Source: CADEEN01 sp040384625 (GTDB lineage: Bacteria; Pseudomonadota; Gammaproteobacteria; Burkholderiales; Burkholderiaceae_C). From it: a stretch of 25,258 bases of DNA. Within the stretch, counting starts at the first letter, position 1; each line of letters begins with the position of its first letter. Position numbers and translations under genes: made by a program. This document shows, one piece after another, positions 7,705 to 15,699 of this stretch. The stretch is from NCBI GenBank assembly GCA_040384625.1, contig JAZKIW010000016.1, forward strand, positions 1 to 25,258. The letters are read 5' to 3'. The notes below the pieces were generated by a model, which saw only the letters and a list, made by a program, of their open reading frames with translations, ran no database searches and had not been told where the DNA came from.

Positions 7705-8046
7705 TCAGTGCCGATGCGGGCGGGACGGCGGCGCCGAGGCCGCCGCCGGCGCGGCCGCGGCGGCGCCGGTGCCTTGCGCTTCGCGCAGGTAGGCGCGCCA
7801 GCCGCCGATGCGCCCGCTCAAGTCGTTCGCGTCGCGCCAGGCGGTGTCGCTCGCGGGCGACGCGGCCGGACTGCTGCGCAGCGGAGACGTGTAGTGCAGC
7901 GGCGGCACGACCGCGCCGGGCTGGGTCGGGTCGTTGCCGGCCGACAGGGGGCCACCGAAGGCCGGCGCGAGGCACAGCACAGCGGCGATGGCGAAGGCGC
8001 CGCCGCGGTGTGCAGCGGATGCGCGCGGGAGAAGTAGGGATGACAT
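7705..8046 (-). CDS. Small exported protein of the copper cluster, function unknown
   Basis: 113 residues with a hydrophobic signal-like stretch at about 17-33, then a low-complexity Ala/Pro/Ser-rich mature part. The middle segment (DTAWRDANDLSGRIGGWRAYLREAQ) looks helical, and the protein ends SRPHRH. No cysteines occur in the mature part. It ends 8 bp before the outer membrane factor gene and is on the same strand. I recognise no family; proteins of this size and composition often sit next to TolC-type genes in metal clusters, which is my only hint at function. Confidence 0.6.
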   Translation of the reverse strand: MSSLLLPRASAAHRGGAFAIAAVLCLAPAFGGPLSAGNDPTQPGAVVPPLHYTSPLRSSPAASPASDTAWRDANDLSGRIGGWRAYLREAQGTGAAAAAPAAASAPPSRPHRH

Positions 8047-8175
8047 GGCATTGCTCGCTCAAGCGCCCGCGGTGGGCGACCGGTCGCAGCGCCGGAAAGC
8101 GATGCGACCGCGGCAGGCCTGCGCGGTACGCGGCCGCGACCGGCGCGACGCCGATCCCGGCCGCCGTCGCGGCCT

Positions 8176-8544
8176 CTAGGAGCGCAGCGTTCGGGGCGGG
8201 CGATCGAGCCCGCCCGGTGCGCGGCGGCCGGTGTCGGCCACGCGGGCCGGCGCCGGCGGGTCGTCCGGCAGCACGGTCTCGACCAGCGCGACGTCGGCCG
8301 CGATGCCGAGCGCCGCGTGGCACCAGTCGCAAGCCTGGCAGGTGGTGGTCGCCGTGCCGTCGTCGCTGCTGTCGGCGTGGCACGGCGGCAGCGCCGCGCC
8401 GTGTTGCGTGCTCGAGGCGTCTTCGACCTGCACCGCCGCCGCGGCCGACTGCGCGGCGGTCGGAACGCCCATGGCGGCGACTGCCCAGCCGCGCAGGGGC
8501 AGCAGGGCAAGCATCAGCCAGAGGATCCAGGTGGCGCGGCGCAT
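8176..8544 (-). CDS. Small Cys/His-rich exported or membrane-anchored protein (DUF2946-like)
   Basis: The ATG at 8544 gives 122 residues: an N-terminal hydrophobic segment (about 6-25), then a Cys/His cluster with C55-H56 and CQACDWCH (C69, C72, C75, H76). A hydrophobic N-terminus followed by a CxxCxxCH cluster resembles the small DUF2946-type proteins found at the head of copper genes; this is a motif-level resemblance only. It is the first gene of the - strand metal cluster and is divergent from argB. An in-frame start at 8592 would add 16 polar residues before the signal, so 8544 is preferred. A role as copper sensor or binder is speculative. Confidence 0.65.
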   Translation of the reverse strand: MRRATWILWLMLALLPLRGWAVAAMGVPTAAQSAAAAVQVEDASSTQHGAALPPCHADSSDDGTATTTCQACDWCHAALGIAADVALVETVLPDDPPAPARVADTGRRAPGGLDRPPRTLRS

Positions 8545-8690
8545 CGGTATTCGAAGTGTAGAACTCAACTCGGAACCCCGCCGGCCCGACAAGTTCCGCG
8601 TCGGTGTGGCCCGCGGTGCCGTCGGATCAGGGACAACCCTAGAATGCGACGCGAACGATCCATCGCCCGACCCTAAGCCGGAGAACCGTC
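8545..8690. promoter_or_regulatory. Divergent intergenic region between the metal cluster and argB
   Basis: This 146-bp gap must hold promoters for both directions. On the + strand a TAGAAT at 8640-8645 is a good -10 candidate for argB, without a convincing -35. argB has a GGAG ribosome-binding site ending about 7 bases before its ATG. On the - strand TACACT close to the first gene is only a weak -10. I found no clear CueR- or CopR-type palindrome, so metal regulation cannot be read from the sequence. Confidence 0.35.
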
Positions 8691-9602
8691 ATGGCCAGCC
8701 CACCCGCCGCAACGACCGACGTGACCGCGATCACGCCGCGCGACAAGGCCGAGATCCTGGCCGAGGCGCTGCCCTACATCCGCAAGTTCCACGGCAAGAC
8801 GCTGGTCATCAAGTACGGCGGCAACGCCATGACCGACCCGGCGCTGCAGCAGGACTTCGCCGAGGACATCGTGCTGCTCAAGCTGGTCGGCATGAACCCG
8901 GTGGTCGTGCATGGCGGCGGACCGCAGATCGACGAGGCGCTGTCGCGCCTGGGCAAGAAGGGCACCTTCGTGCAGGGCATGCGCGTGACCGACGAGGAGA
9001 CGATGGAGGTCGTCGAGTGGGTGCTGGGCGGCCAGGTGCAGCAGGACATCGTCGGGCTGATCAACGCGGTGGGCGGCAAGGCCGTGGGCCTCACGGGCCG
9101 CGACGGCGGCATGATCCGCGCGCGCAAGCTGAAGATGACCGACAAGGACGATCCGAGCATCGAGCACGACGTGGGCCAGGTCGGCGAGATCACCTCGATC
9201 GACCCGGCGGTGGTGAAAGCGCTGCAGGACGACCAGTTCATCCCGGTCGTCAGCCCGATCGGCTTCGGCGAGCACAACGAGAGCTACAACATCAACGCCG
9301 ACATGGTGGCCAGCAAGCTCGCGACGGTGCTGCGCGCCGAGAAGCTGATGCTGCTGACCAACACGCCGGGCGTGCTAGACAAGGCCGGCAAGCTGCTGAC
9401 CAACCTGAGCGCGCGCGAGATCGACGAGCTGTTCGCCGACGGCACGATCAGCGGTGGCATGCTGCCCAAGATCGCCGGCGCGCTGGATGCCGCGAAGAGC
9501 GGCGTCAACGCGGTGCACATCATCGACGGGCGGGTGCCGCATGCGATGCTGCTGGAGATCCTGAGCGATCAGGCCTACGGCACGATGATCCGCTCGCATT
9601 GA
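8691..9602 (+). CDS. argB: Acetylglutamate kinase
   Basis: 303 residues, full length for the family. It phosphorylates N-acetyl-L-glutamate with ATP in the second step of arginine biosynthesis, in the cytoplasm. Amino acid kinase motifs are present: KYGGNAM (41-47) for phosphate binding, VVHGGGPQI (72-80), GLTGRDGG, and the C-terminal NINADMVASKLA segment. GGAGAACC precedes the ATG. The following genes, a HAD nucleotidase and slmA, are its usual neighbours in Burkholderiales. Confidence 0.97.
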   Translation: MASPPAATTDVTAITPRDKAEILAEALPYIRKFHGKTLVIKYGGNAMTDPALQQDFAEDIVLLKLVGMNPVVVHGGGPQIDEALSRLGKKGTFVQGMRVTDEETMEVVEWVLGGQVQQDIVGLINAVGGKAVGLTGRDGGMIRARKLKMTDKDDPSIEHDVGQVGEITSIDPAVVKALQDDQFIPVVSPIGFGEHNESYNINADMVASKLATVLRAEKLMLLTNTPGVLDKAGKLLTNLSAREIDELFADGTISGGMLPKIAGALDAAKSGVNAVHIIDGRVPHAMLLEILSDQAYGTMIRSH

Positions 9603-9706
9603 GCGGGGTGCGTCGGCCGCGCCCGGCTCGCCGCCGGGCCGCCCCAAGGCGGGCCGCGCCCCCGCGGGGGGCAGCGCAGCCGCGGAGCGGCAAGCGTGGG
9701 GGCTCC
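9603..9706. repeat. GC-rich intergenic repeat-like element with two hairpins
   Basis: The 104 bp between argB and the next gene hold two adjacent inverted repeats. One is CCGCC-CCAA-GGCGG (9639-9652); the other pairs GCCCCC with GGGGGC across a GC loop (9658-9672). They are followed by a GGCAGCG-rich tail ending in AAGCGTGGGGG, which also supplies purine-rich sequence before the next GTG. From memory, similar CCGCCCCAAGG / GGGGGCAGCG cassettes recur between genes in related Burkholderiales; this copy alone cannot prove repetition. It may also act as a weak terminator or mRNA stabiliser. Confidence 0.4.
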
Positions 9707-10408
9707 GTGACGTGGTTGTTCGATCTCGACAACACGCTGCACGACGCGTCGCACGCGGCCTTCGGGCTGCTCGACGTGGCGATGAACGACTACATCGCGC
9801 GCGAACTGCGGCTCGAAGCGGATGCGGCCGACGCGCTGCGTATCGACTACTGGCGCCGCCACGGCGCCACGCTGCTCGGGCTGGAACGCCACCACGGCAT
9901 CCGCGCGGCGCACTTCCTGGAGCACACGCACCGGCTGCCGGGGTTGGAGGCGCGGCTGCGCGTCGATGCACGCGACCGCGCCGCGCTGCAGGCGCTGCCC
10001 GGTCGCAAGTTCGTGCTGACCAACGCGCCGGCGAGCTACGCGAAGCGGGTGCTGACGGCGCTCGGCCTGTCCGACTGCTTCGAGGGCGTCGTCAGCATCG
10101 AACGCATGCGCATCTTCGGGCGGCTGCGCCCCAAGCCCGACGCGCGCATGTTGCGCGTCGTGCTGGCGCGGCTGGGGCTGCAAGCCGCGCGCTGTGTGCT
10201 GGTCGAGGACACGCTGGCCCACCAGCGTGCGGCGCGCGCCGTGGGCCTGCGCACGGTGTGGATGCAGGGCTATCTGTGGCGCAATGCACATGGACCCGAA
10301 GTAGGTGCGCGCTTGCGTCGAAAGCCCGCTTATGTATATGCAAGAATCCATTCGCTACAGGAGTTACGAGCCCTTTTCCCCGCACCGGCCTCGAGCGCGC
10401 ATGCCTGA
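9707..10408 (+). CDS. HAD-superfamily pyrimidine 5'-nucleotidase
   Basis: The GTG at 9707 gives 233 residues starting MTWLFDLDNTLHD. The DxDxT motif places the nucleophile at D6. The family's later motifs are visible as FVLTNAPASYA (Thr/Asn motif II), the conserved Lys in LRPKPDARM and the acidic LVEDTLAHQ. Proteins of this subgroup (yeast Sdt1-like) dephosphorylate pyrimidine nucleoside monophosphates. The purine-rich GTGGGGG just upstream can serve as ribosome-binding site. The stop overlaps the slmA start by 8 bp, so the two genes are probably coupled. The substrate is inferred from family and gene order. Confidence 0.85.
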   Translation: MTWLFDLDNTLHDASHAAFGLLDVAMNDYIARELRLEADAADALRIDYWRRHGATLLGLERHHGIRAAHFLEHTHRLPGLEARLRVDARDRAALQALPGRKFVLTNAPASYAKRVLTALGLSDCFEGVVSIERMRIFGRLRPKPDARMLRVVLARLGLQAARCVLVEDTLAHQRAARAVGLRTVWMQGYLWRNAHGPEVGARLRRKPAYVYARIHSLQELRALFPAPASSAHA

Positions 10409-11060
10409 ACTGCCCCATCCCGAACCGCCGGAAGCCCTGGCCGATGCCGCTGTCGTGGTGGCCGGCGAGGCGCCGGCACGCAAGCGGCCCAAGCCGGGCG
10501 AGCGCCGCATCCAGATCCTGCAGACGCTGGCGGGGATGCTGGAACAGCCGGGCGCCGAGCGCATCACCACCGCGGCGCTGGCCGCCAAGCTCGATGTCAG
10601 CGAAGCGGCGCTGTACCGCCACTTCGCGAGCAAGGCGCAGATGTTCGAGGGCCTGATCGAGTTCATCGAGACCAGCGTGTTCACGCTGATCAACCAGATC
10701 GTCGAACGCGACACCGATGCGCGGCTCCAGGTCCACAAGATGCTCACTGTGCTGCTGCAGTTCGGCGAGAAGAATCCGGGAATGACGCGCGTGATGGCGG
10801 GCGATGCGCTGGTGTTCGAGAACGAACGCCTCACGTCGCGGATGAACCAGTTCTTCGAGCGCTTCGAGTCGCAGCTGCGCCAGAGCCTGCGCGCGCGCGC
10901 CGACGCGGCCGGCTCCCAGACGCCGACGGTCGACGCCCAGGCCCAGGCCTCGGTGCTGACCAGCTTCGCGGTCGGGCGGCTGCAGCGCTATGCGCGCTCC
11001 GGCTTCAAGCGCCTGCCGAGCGAGCACCTGGACGCATCGCTGCAGCAACTGGTCGGCTGA
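10401..11060 (+). CDS. slmA: Nucleoid occlusion factor SlmA (TetR family)
   Basis: The ATG at 10401 gives 219 residues. A charged N-terminal extension (1-35) precedes a TetR-type helix-turn-helix (about 56-80, TTAALAAKLDVSEAALYRHFASK), then an all-helical regulatory/dimerisation domain with the family segments SVFTLINQI and FEKNERL-like VFENERL. SlmA binds specific sites across the chromosome and blocks FtsZ ring assembly over the nucleoid. In-frame sequence upstream to 10305 lies inside the preceding gene and is not expected to be translated. Position after argB and the nucleotidase agrees with the usual order. Confidence 0.93.
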   Translation: MPELPHPEPPEALADAAVVVAGEAPARKRPKPGERRIQILQTLAGMLEQPGAERITTAALAAKLDVSEAALYRHFASKAQMFEGLIEFIETSVFTLINQIVERDTDARLQVHKMLTVLLQFGEKNPGMTRVMAGDALVFENERLTSRMNQFFERFESQLRQSLRARADAAGSQTPTVDAQAQASVLTSFAVGRLQRYARSGFKRLPSEHLDASLQQLVG

Positions 11061-11066
11061 GGCGCG

Positions 11067-11735
11067 GTGAGCGCGGCGCCCGAGCTGGCGCTGGCCGGCG
11101 AATGCCTGCGGCTGTTGCCCGAAGGCGTGGTCCACCTGCCCGCGCACGCCAGCCTGCTGGTGGCGGATGCGCACGTTGGCAAGGCGCAGGCCTTTCGGCA
11201 GCTCGGCGTGCCGGTGCCGCGCGGCAGCACCAGCGACACCCTGCGCCGGCTGGACGCGCTGCTGGCGGCGACCGCCGCCACGCGCATCGTCTTCCTCGGT
11301 GACTTCCTGCACGCGCCCCAGGCCCGGGCGCCCGCCACGCTGGGTGCGCTGGCGCGCTGGCGCGGCCGCCGTCCGGAGCTTGAACTGGTGCTCGTGCGCG
11401 GCAACCACGACCTGCGTGCCGGCGATCCGCCGCCGGCGCTGGGCATGCAGGTGGTCGACGAGCCGTGGCGCTGCGGCGGCTTGGCGCTGTGCCACCACCC
11501 GCAGACGGTGCCCGGCGCCTACGCGCTGGCCGGTCATTGGCACCCTTGCGTCAGCCTCGGTGGCCGCGCCCACGACCGGCTGCGTCTGCCCTGCTACTGG
11601 TTCGGCAGCGAAAGCACGCGCCCGGTCGGTGTGCTGCCGGCGTTCGGCGGATTCACCGGCATGCACCCGATCGATCGCCATCCGGGCGACCGGGTGTTCG
11701 CGATCGCCGAGGGCCGCGTCGCCGAGCTGCGCTGA
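11067..11735 (+). CDS. pdeM: PdeM-like calcineurin-type phosphoesterase (ligase-associated DNA repair endonuclease family)
   Basis: 222 residues from a GTG start 6 bp after slmA. All metal-binding motifs of the binuclear metallophosphoesterase fold are visible: D34-x-H36 in VADAHVGKA, GD79, GNHD (112-115), HH (143-144) and GHWH (156-159). The ADAHVGKA and CHHP signatures match the family annotated as ligase-associated DNA damage response endonuclease PdeM. In many bacteria that gene sits with an ATP-dependent DNA ligase and helicase, which are absent here. Family is firm; the repair role in this setting is inferred. Confidence 0.85.
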   Translation: MSAAPELALAGECLRLLPEGVVHLPAHASLLVADAHVGKAQAFRQLGVPVPRGSTSDTLRRLDALLAATAATRIVFLGDFLHAPQARAPATLGALARWRGRRPELELVLVRGNHDLRAGDPPPALGMQVVDEPWRCGGLALCHHPQTVPGAYALAGHWHPCVSLGGRAHDRLRLPCYWFGSESTRPVGVLPAFGGFTGMHPIDRHPGDRVFAIAEGRVAELR

Positions 11736-11769
11736 GCGCCGCGGCGGCGCGCCCCTACACTTCGCCGCC

Positions 11770-12663
11770 ATGAACGAAGACTTCCAGCGCCTGCTGCGGC
11801 AGGCCGACGCGCTGCTGTCGCGGCTCGATGCGCTGCTGCCCGGACCCGGCGCCCGGCCGGTGCACGCGCCCGACTGGGCCGCGTCGACCGCATTCCGCTA
11901 TCGCCGGCGCGGCGCGTCGCTGCTCGGCGGCGGCTGGCTGGAGCCGGTGCGCCATGTCGCGACGATCCGGCTGGCCGACCTGCAGGAGGTCGAGCCGCAG
12001 AAGGAAAAGCTGCTGCGCAACACCGCGCAGTTCGTCGCCGGGCGGCCGGCTAACAACGTGCTGCTGACCGGCGCGCGCGGCACCGGCAAGTCCTCGCTGG
12101 TCAAGGCCTGCCTGAACGAGTTCGCGCCGCAGGGGCTGCGCCTGATCGAGGTCGACAAGGCCGACCTGGTGGACCTGCACGACATCGTCGACCTGGTGGC
12201 CGAGCGGCCCGAGCGCTTCCTGGTGTTCTGCGACGACCTCAGCTTCGACGAAGGCGAGCCGGGCTACAAGGCGCTGAAGTCCATCCTCGACGGCTCGGTG
12301 GCCCAGGCCAGCGACAACGTCCTGGTCGTCGCGACCTCGAACCGGCGCCACCTGCTGCCCGAGTACATGCAGGAGAACCTGAGCTACCGCCACACCGAGG
12401 ACGGCGAGGTGCATCCGGGCGAGGGCATCGAGGAGAAGATATCGCTGTCCGAGCGCTTCGGGCTGTGGATCAGCTTCTATCCCTTCAGCCAGGACGAGTA
12501 CCTGGCCATCGTCGCGCAGTGGCTGCGTTCCTTCGGCGTGGATGCGGACGCGATCGCCGCCGCGCGGCCCGACGCGCTGGTGTGGGCGCTGGAGCGCGGC
12601 TCGCGCTCGGGGCGCGTCGCCTGGCAGTTCGCGCGCGACTATGCCGGGCGGCACGGTGGCTGA
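11770..12663 (+). CDS. DUF815-family P-loop ATPase
   Basis: The ATG at 11770 gives 297 residues, usual for DUF815. It has Walker A GARGTGKS (101-108), Walker B LVFCDDLSF (151-159), and ATSNRRHLLPEYM (188-200) with a sensor-type Asn. The family is an AAA+-like ATPase of unknown cellular role. Upstream in-frame sequence overlaps pdeM and lacks coding character. Its stop overlaps the start of the mutT-like gene, and DUF815 next to mutT and yacG/zapD is a common Burkholderiales arrangement, suggesting nothing more than co-expression. Confidence 0.88.
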   Translation: MNEDFQRLLRQADALLSRLDALLPGPGARPVHAPDWAASTAFRYRRRGASLLGGGWLEPVRHVATIRLADLQEVEPQKEKLLRNTAQFVAGRPANNVLLTGARGTGKSSLVKACLNEFAPQGLRLIEVDKADLVDLHDIVDLVAERPERFLVFCDDLSFDEGEPGYKALKSILDGSVAQASDNVLVVATSNRRHLLPEYMQENLSYRHTEDGEVHPGEGIEEKISLSERFGLWISFYPFSQDEYLAIVAQWLRSFGVDADAIAAARPDALVWALERGSRSGRVAWQFARDYAGRHGG

Positions 12664-13129
12664 CGAGGCGCTGCAGGTCGATGGCGGCGCCGGCGGCGCG
12701 GTGGCCGCGCGCGCGCCGGTCGATGTCGCGGTCGGGGTGCTGCTCGACGCGGACGGCCGCTTCCTGCTGACCTCGCGGCCGGCCGGCAAGGTCTACGCCG
12801 GCTACTGGGAGTTCCCGGGCGGCAAGCTGGAGGCCGGCGAAACCGTGGAGCAGGCGCTCGCGCGCGAACTGCACGAGGAACTCGGCCTGAACATTTCAGC
12901 GGTCGAGCCGTGGAAGGTCGAGCTGGTCGACTACCCGCACGCCCGCGTGCGGCTGCACTTCTGCAAGGTCTACCGCTGGGAGGGCGCGCTCGAGATGCGC
13001 GAGCGGCAATCCGCCAGCTGGCAGCGTCTGCCGGTGCAAGTGGGGCCGGTGCTGCCCGGTACGCTGCCGGTGCTTCGCTGGCTGGCGCAGGAGCGCGGAC
13101 ACGAGGGTGCGACGCACCTGATGGGCTGA
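12656..13129 (+). CDS. mutT: Nudix hydrolase, MutT-type 8-oxo-dGTP diphosphatase
   Basis: With GTG at 12656 the protein has 157 residues; an ATG at 12641 would give 162 residues, and neither has a strong ribosome-binding site. The Nudix box is complete at residues 56-78 (GKLEAGE...RELHEELGL), preceded by the MutT-typical FLLTSRPAGKVYAGYWEFPGG, split here as residues 36-55. MutT cleaves 8-oxo-dGTP to the monophosphate and so prevents A:T to C:G mutations. The gene overlaps the DUF815 stop by 8 bp and converges on yacG, with 20 bp between stops. Confidence 0.88.
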   Translation: MADEALQVDGGAGGAVAARAPVDVAVGVLLDADGRFLLTSRPAGKVYAGYWEFPGGKLEAGETVEQALARELHEELGLNISAVEPWKVELVDYPHARVRLHFCKVYRWEGALEMRERQSASWQRLPVQVGPVLPGTLPVLRWLAQERGHEGATHLMG

Positions 13130-13149
13130 CCGGCCATCGGCCCCCGGCG

Positions 13150-13362
13150 TCAGTGCGACGACGACGGCGGCGCGTCGTCGTCTGGCTCGGGCGTCGCGGG
13201 TGCCGCGACGCGGTACTGCTCGCTGGCCCAGGCACCCAGGTCGGCGCTGCGGCAGCGCTCGCTGCAGAACGGCCGGAAGCGGTTGCTCGGTGCGAATTCG
13301 CTCGGCGCCCCGCAGCGCGGGCAGGGCACGAGCCGGGGCGACGGGGGGCGCACGCTGTCCAT
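13150..13362 (-). CDS. yacG: DNA gyrase inhibitor YacG (zinc-binding)
   Basis: 70 residues from the ATG at 13362. Zinc ligands C14, C17, C33 and C37 occur in VPCPRCG and PFCSERCRSADLGAW, the diagnostic YacG pattern. An acidic tail rich in Asp, Pro and Ser follows. YacG binds GyrB and blocks DNA binding by gyrase in E. coli. It is the last gene of the pilB...zapD run, 8 bp after zapD. Longer in-frame reading upstream overlaps zapD and is not coding. Confidence 0.93.
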   Translation of the reverse strand: MDSVRPPSPRLVPCPRCGAPSEFAPSNRFRPFCSERCRSADLGAWASEQYRVAAPATPEPDDDAPPSSSH

Positions 13363-13370
13363 CGCGGACC

Positions 13371-14126
13371 TCAGGCGCACAGCGTCAGCTCGAAGCTCGC
13401 GTCCTCGCCGCCCGGGCGCAGCCGACCGTCGCCGTCCTGGCGCATCAGGCGGATCGACACCATCAACCGGTGCCCGCTGATCTCGGGCACCAGCGCGGTG
13501 CCGTCGCCGAGCCGCACGCGGATCAGGCTGAAACTGCGGCCCGCCTGCAGGCTCTGCTGGTACTGCCCGCCCTGCGCGACCACCATGTGCGGGTGGCCCG
13601 ACTCGCGCAGCAGCGCGAGCAGCACCTTCAGCGCGCCGGCGAGCGGCAACAGCGTGTCGATCCAGCGTTCCAGGTCCGTCCGCCGCCGGGCCACGCTCTC
13701 GTGCTGCCAGGCGTAATAGGCCGGCAGGTCGAACTCGCAGGTGCCGCCGGGGATGCTGATGCGGCTGCGGATGCTCATCAGCCACTCGTTGGTGGACAGC
13801 ACATGGCCGGCCTTGCCGGGCAGCTGGTTGAGCGCCGTGTAGGCGTGGTCGATGCGGCCGATGACCTGGTCGAGCGCGGCCTCCGAGATCGACGGGTTGC
13901 CGCGGTACTGCGCGAGCTGGCTCTTGTGGCGCTCGAGTTCCTTGAGCAGGTCGCTCTTCAGGTCGGCGCGCGACGCCACGTCGACGATCTCGAAGATCGT
14001 CACCAGCGCGAAGTGGTGGTCCATCGCGGTCTCGCGCTCGACCAGCTGCGCCAGGCGATCGAACAGGTGTTCGAGCCGCAGCATCGTGCGGATGCTCTCG
14101 TTGAACGGATATTCGTAGAGGATCAA
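13371..14126 (-). CDS. zapD: Cell division protein ZapD
   Basis: A TTG start at 14126 gives 251 residues beginning MILYEYPFNESIRTMLRLEH, exactly the expected ZapD N-terminus and length. No ATG or GTG occurs near this point; upstream in-frame sequence to 14357 overlaps coaE. ZapD (formerly DUF1342/YacF) bundles FtsZ filaments and stabilises the division ring in the cytoplasm. Helical N-terminal region and beta-rich C-terminal region are as in the family. Neighbours coaE and yacG match the conserved order in Beta- and Gammaproteobacteria. Confidence 0.93.
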   Translation of the reverse strand: MILYEYPFNESIRTMLRLEHLFDRLAQLVERETAMDHHFALVTIFEIVDVASRADLKSDLLKELERHKSQLAQYRGNPSISEAALDQVIGRIDHAYTALNQLPGKAGHVLSTNEWLMSIRSRISIPGGTCEFDLPAYYAWQHESVARRRTDLERWIDTLLPLAGALKVLLALLRESGHPHMVVAQGGQYQQSLQAGRSFSLIRVRLGDGTALVPEISGHRLMVSIRLMRQDGDGRLRPGGEDASFELTLCA

Positions 14127-14197
14127 GGCCAGACGTCCCGCCGCGTGCAACCCGGCCGATTGTTCCACAGGGCCGCCGCAGGCGACGCCGGGTCCGA

Positions 14198-14809
14198 TCA
14201 GTGGCCGCCGATCCAGTGCTGCCAGAGCCGGTCGACCGCGTCGTGCAGCGCGGCCAGGTCCTCGCCGGGGTTGTCGATCACGGCGTCGGCCGCGGCACGG
14301 CGCAGCGCGCGCGGCGCCTGCTGGTCGATGACGCGCTGCACGGCCTCGGGCGTCCACTGCGAGCGGCGCACGACGCGCTCGATCTGCCGCGCGGGCGGGC
14401 AGTCGACCAGCAGCACGCGGTCGACGCGGCCGCGCCAGCGGCCCGACTCGACCAGCAGCGGCACGTCGAACACGACACAGGCCGCGGTGCCGGCCTGGGC
14501 TGCGAGCCGCTCCGTTTCGGCGCCGATCAGGGGGTGCAGGATCGCCTCGAGCGCCCTGCGCAGGCCGGCGTCGGCGAACGCGCGCTCGCGCATCCAGGCG
14601 CGGTCCAGTGCGCCGGCGGCATCGATGCTATCGTCGCCGAAGCGCGCGCGCAGCGCGGGAATCGCCGCGCCGCCGGTGGCGCTCAGCGTGCGCGCGATCG
14701 CGTCGGTGTCGATGCAACTGGCGCCCAGCGCGACGAGCCGCGCGGCCACCGTGCTCTTGCCGCTGCCGATGCCGCCGGTCAGGCCCAGTCGCAGCGCGGT
14801 CGCGCCCAC
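14198..14809 (-). CDS. coaE: Dephospho-CoA kinase
   Basis: 203 residues from a GTG start. The P-loop GGIGSGKST is at 12-20 and the IDTDAIAR substrate motif follows at 33-40. CoaE phosphorylates the 3'-hydroxyl of dephospho-CoA in the last step of coenzyme A synthesis. The gene follows pilD by 17 bp and is followed by a 71-bp gap before zapD, the usual arrangement in the pilBCD-coaE cluster. Length is normal. Confidence 0.96.
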   Translation of the reverse strand: MGATALRLGLTGGIGSGKSTVAARLVALGASCIDTDAIARTLSATGGAAIPALRARFGDDSIDAAGALDRAWMRERAFADAGLRRALEAILHPLIGAETERLAAQAGTAACVVFDVPLLVESGRWRGRVDRVLLVDCPPARQIERVVRRSQWTPEAVQRVIDQQAPRALRRAAADAVIDNPGEDLAALHDAVDRLWQHWIGGH

Positions 14810-14826
14810 GGTCGGTTCGCCTGGCC

Positions 14827-15684
14827 TCAGGTCCAGCCCAGCCAGCCGCTCACGCGCGGCGCGCCGGCGAACAGCACCACCAGCCCGGCGCCGGCGAGGA
14901 AGGGCCCGAAGGGCACGTAGCGGCCGTCGCGCAGCCCGCCGCTGAACTTCATGCCGATGCCGACCAGCGCGCCGATCAGCGACGCGGCGAGCACGATCGG
15001 CAGCAGCATCTGCCAGCCGAGCCAGGCGCCGAGCGCGGCCAGCAGCTTGAAGTCACCCGCGCCCATGCCTTCCTTGCCGGTCGTGAGCTTGAACAGCCAG
15101 TACACCGACCACAGAGCCAGATAGCCAAATACCGCGCCCCACAGCGCGGTCGATAAGGGCAAGGTCCAGCCCAGCGCCGCTGCGATCAGCCCGGCCCACA
15201 GCAGCGGCAGCGTCAGGCTGTCGGGCAGCAGTGTGGTGTCCCAGTCGATGCCGGCCATCGCGACCAGCGCCGCGACGAAGCCGCACCACACCAGCACCAC
15301 CGGCTGCGGCCCGAAACGCCAGGCGAGCAGCGCGAACAGCAAGCCGGTGCCCAGCTCGACGAGTGGGTAGCGCGCCGGGATCGGCGCGCTGCAGGCCGAG
15401 CAGCGCGCTCGCAGCAGCAGCCAGCTGACGAGCGGAATGTTCTCGGTCCAGCGGATCTGGTGACCGCACTGCGGGCAGCGCGACGGCGGCTGCGACAGCC
15501 CGATCGGTGCGAACTCCGGCGTCGGGACGTCGAGCAGTTCCGCGGCCTCGAGCTTCCAGCCACGCTCCATCATCTGCGGCAGACGATGGATCACGACGTT
15601 GAGGAAGCTACCGATGCACAGGCCGAGCAGGCCCAGCACCCAGGGCGACAGCAGCGTGCCCTGCAACTCAGCGGAGAGCGGCAT
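14827..15684 (-). CDS. pilD: Type IV prepilin peptidase / N-methyltransferase
   Basis: 285 residues. The cytoplasmic zinc-binding domain carries C70/C73 (CPQCGH) and C95/C98 (CSAC). The aspartic protease residues are D147 (AGIDWDTTLLPD) and D211 in GAGDFK (GxGD-type motif). Seven or eight hydrophobic segments place it in the inner membrane. The enzyme removes the leader of prepilins and N-methylates the new N-terminus. It follows pilC by 15 bp, forming a pilBCD operon. Confidence 0.96.
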   Translation of the reverse strand: MPLSAELQGTLLSPWVLGLLGLCIGSFLNVVIHRLPQMMERGWKLEAAELLDVPTPEFAPIGLSQPPSRCPQCGHQIRWTENIPLVSWLLLRARCSACSAPIPARYPLVELGTGLLFALLAWRFGPQPVVLVWCGFVAALVAMAGIDWDTTLLPDSLTLPLLWAGLIAAALGWTLPLSTALWGAVFGYLALWSVYWLFKLTTGKEGMGAGDFKLLAALGAWLGWQMLLPIVLAASLIGALVGIGMKFSGGLRDGRYVPFGPFLAGAGLVVLFAGAPRVSGWLGWT

Positions 15685-15699
15685 CGACGCTGCGGCGCT

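Noticed and set aside
4484..7792. 1102-codon open frame on the + strand opposite the cupredoxin, oxidase and TolC genes
   Set aside because: Antisense shadow: low-complexity His/Arg/Val-rich sequence, while the - strand has clear copper motifs.
13126..13153. Imperfect palindrome spanning the converging mutT and yacG stop codons, possible bidirectional terminator
   Set aside because: Stem is interrupted and no T-run follows on either strand; too weak to call.
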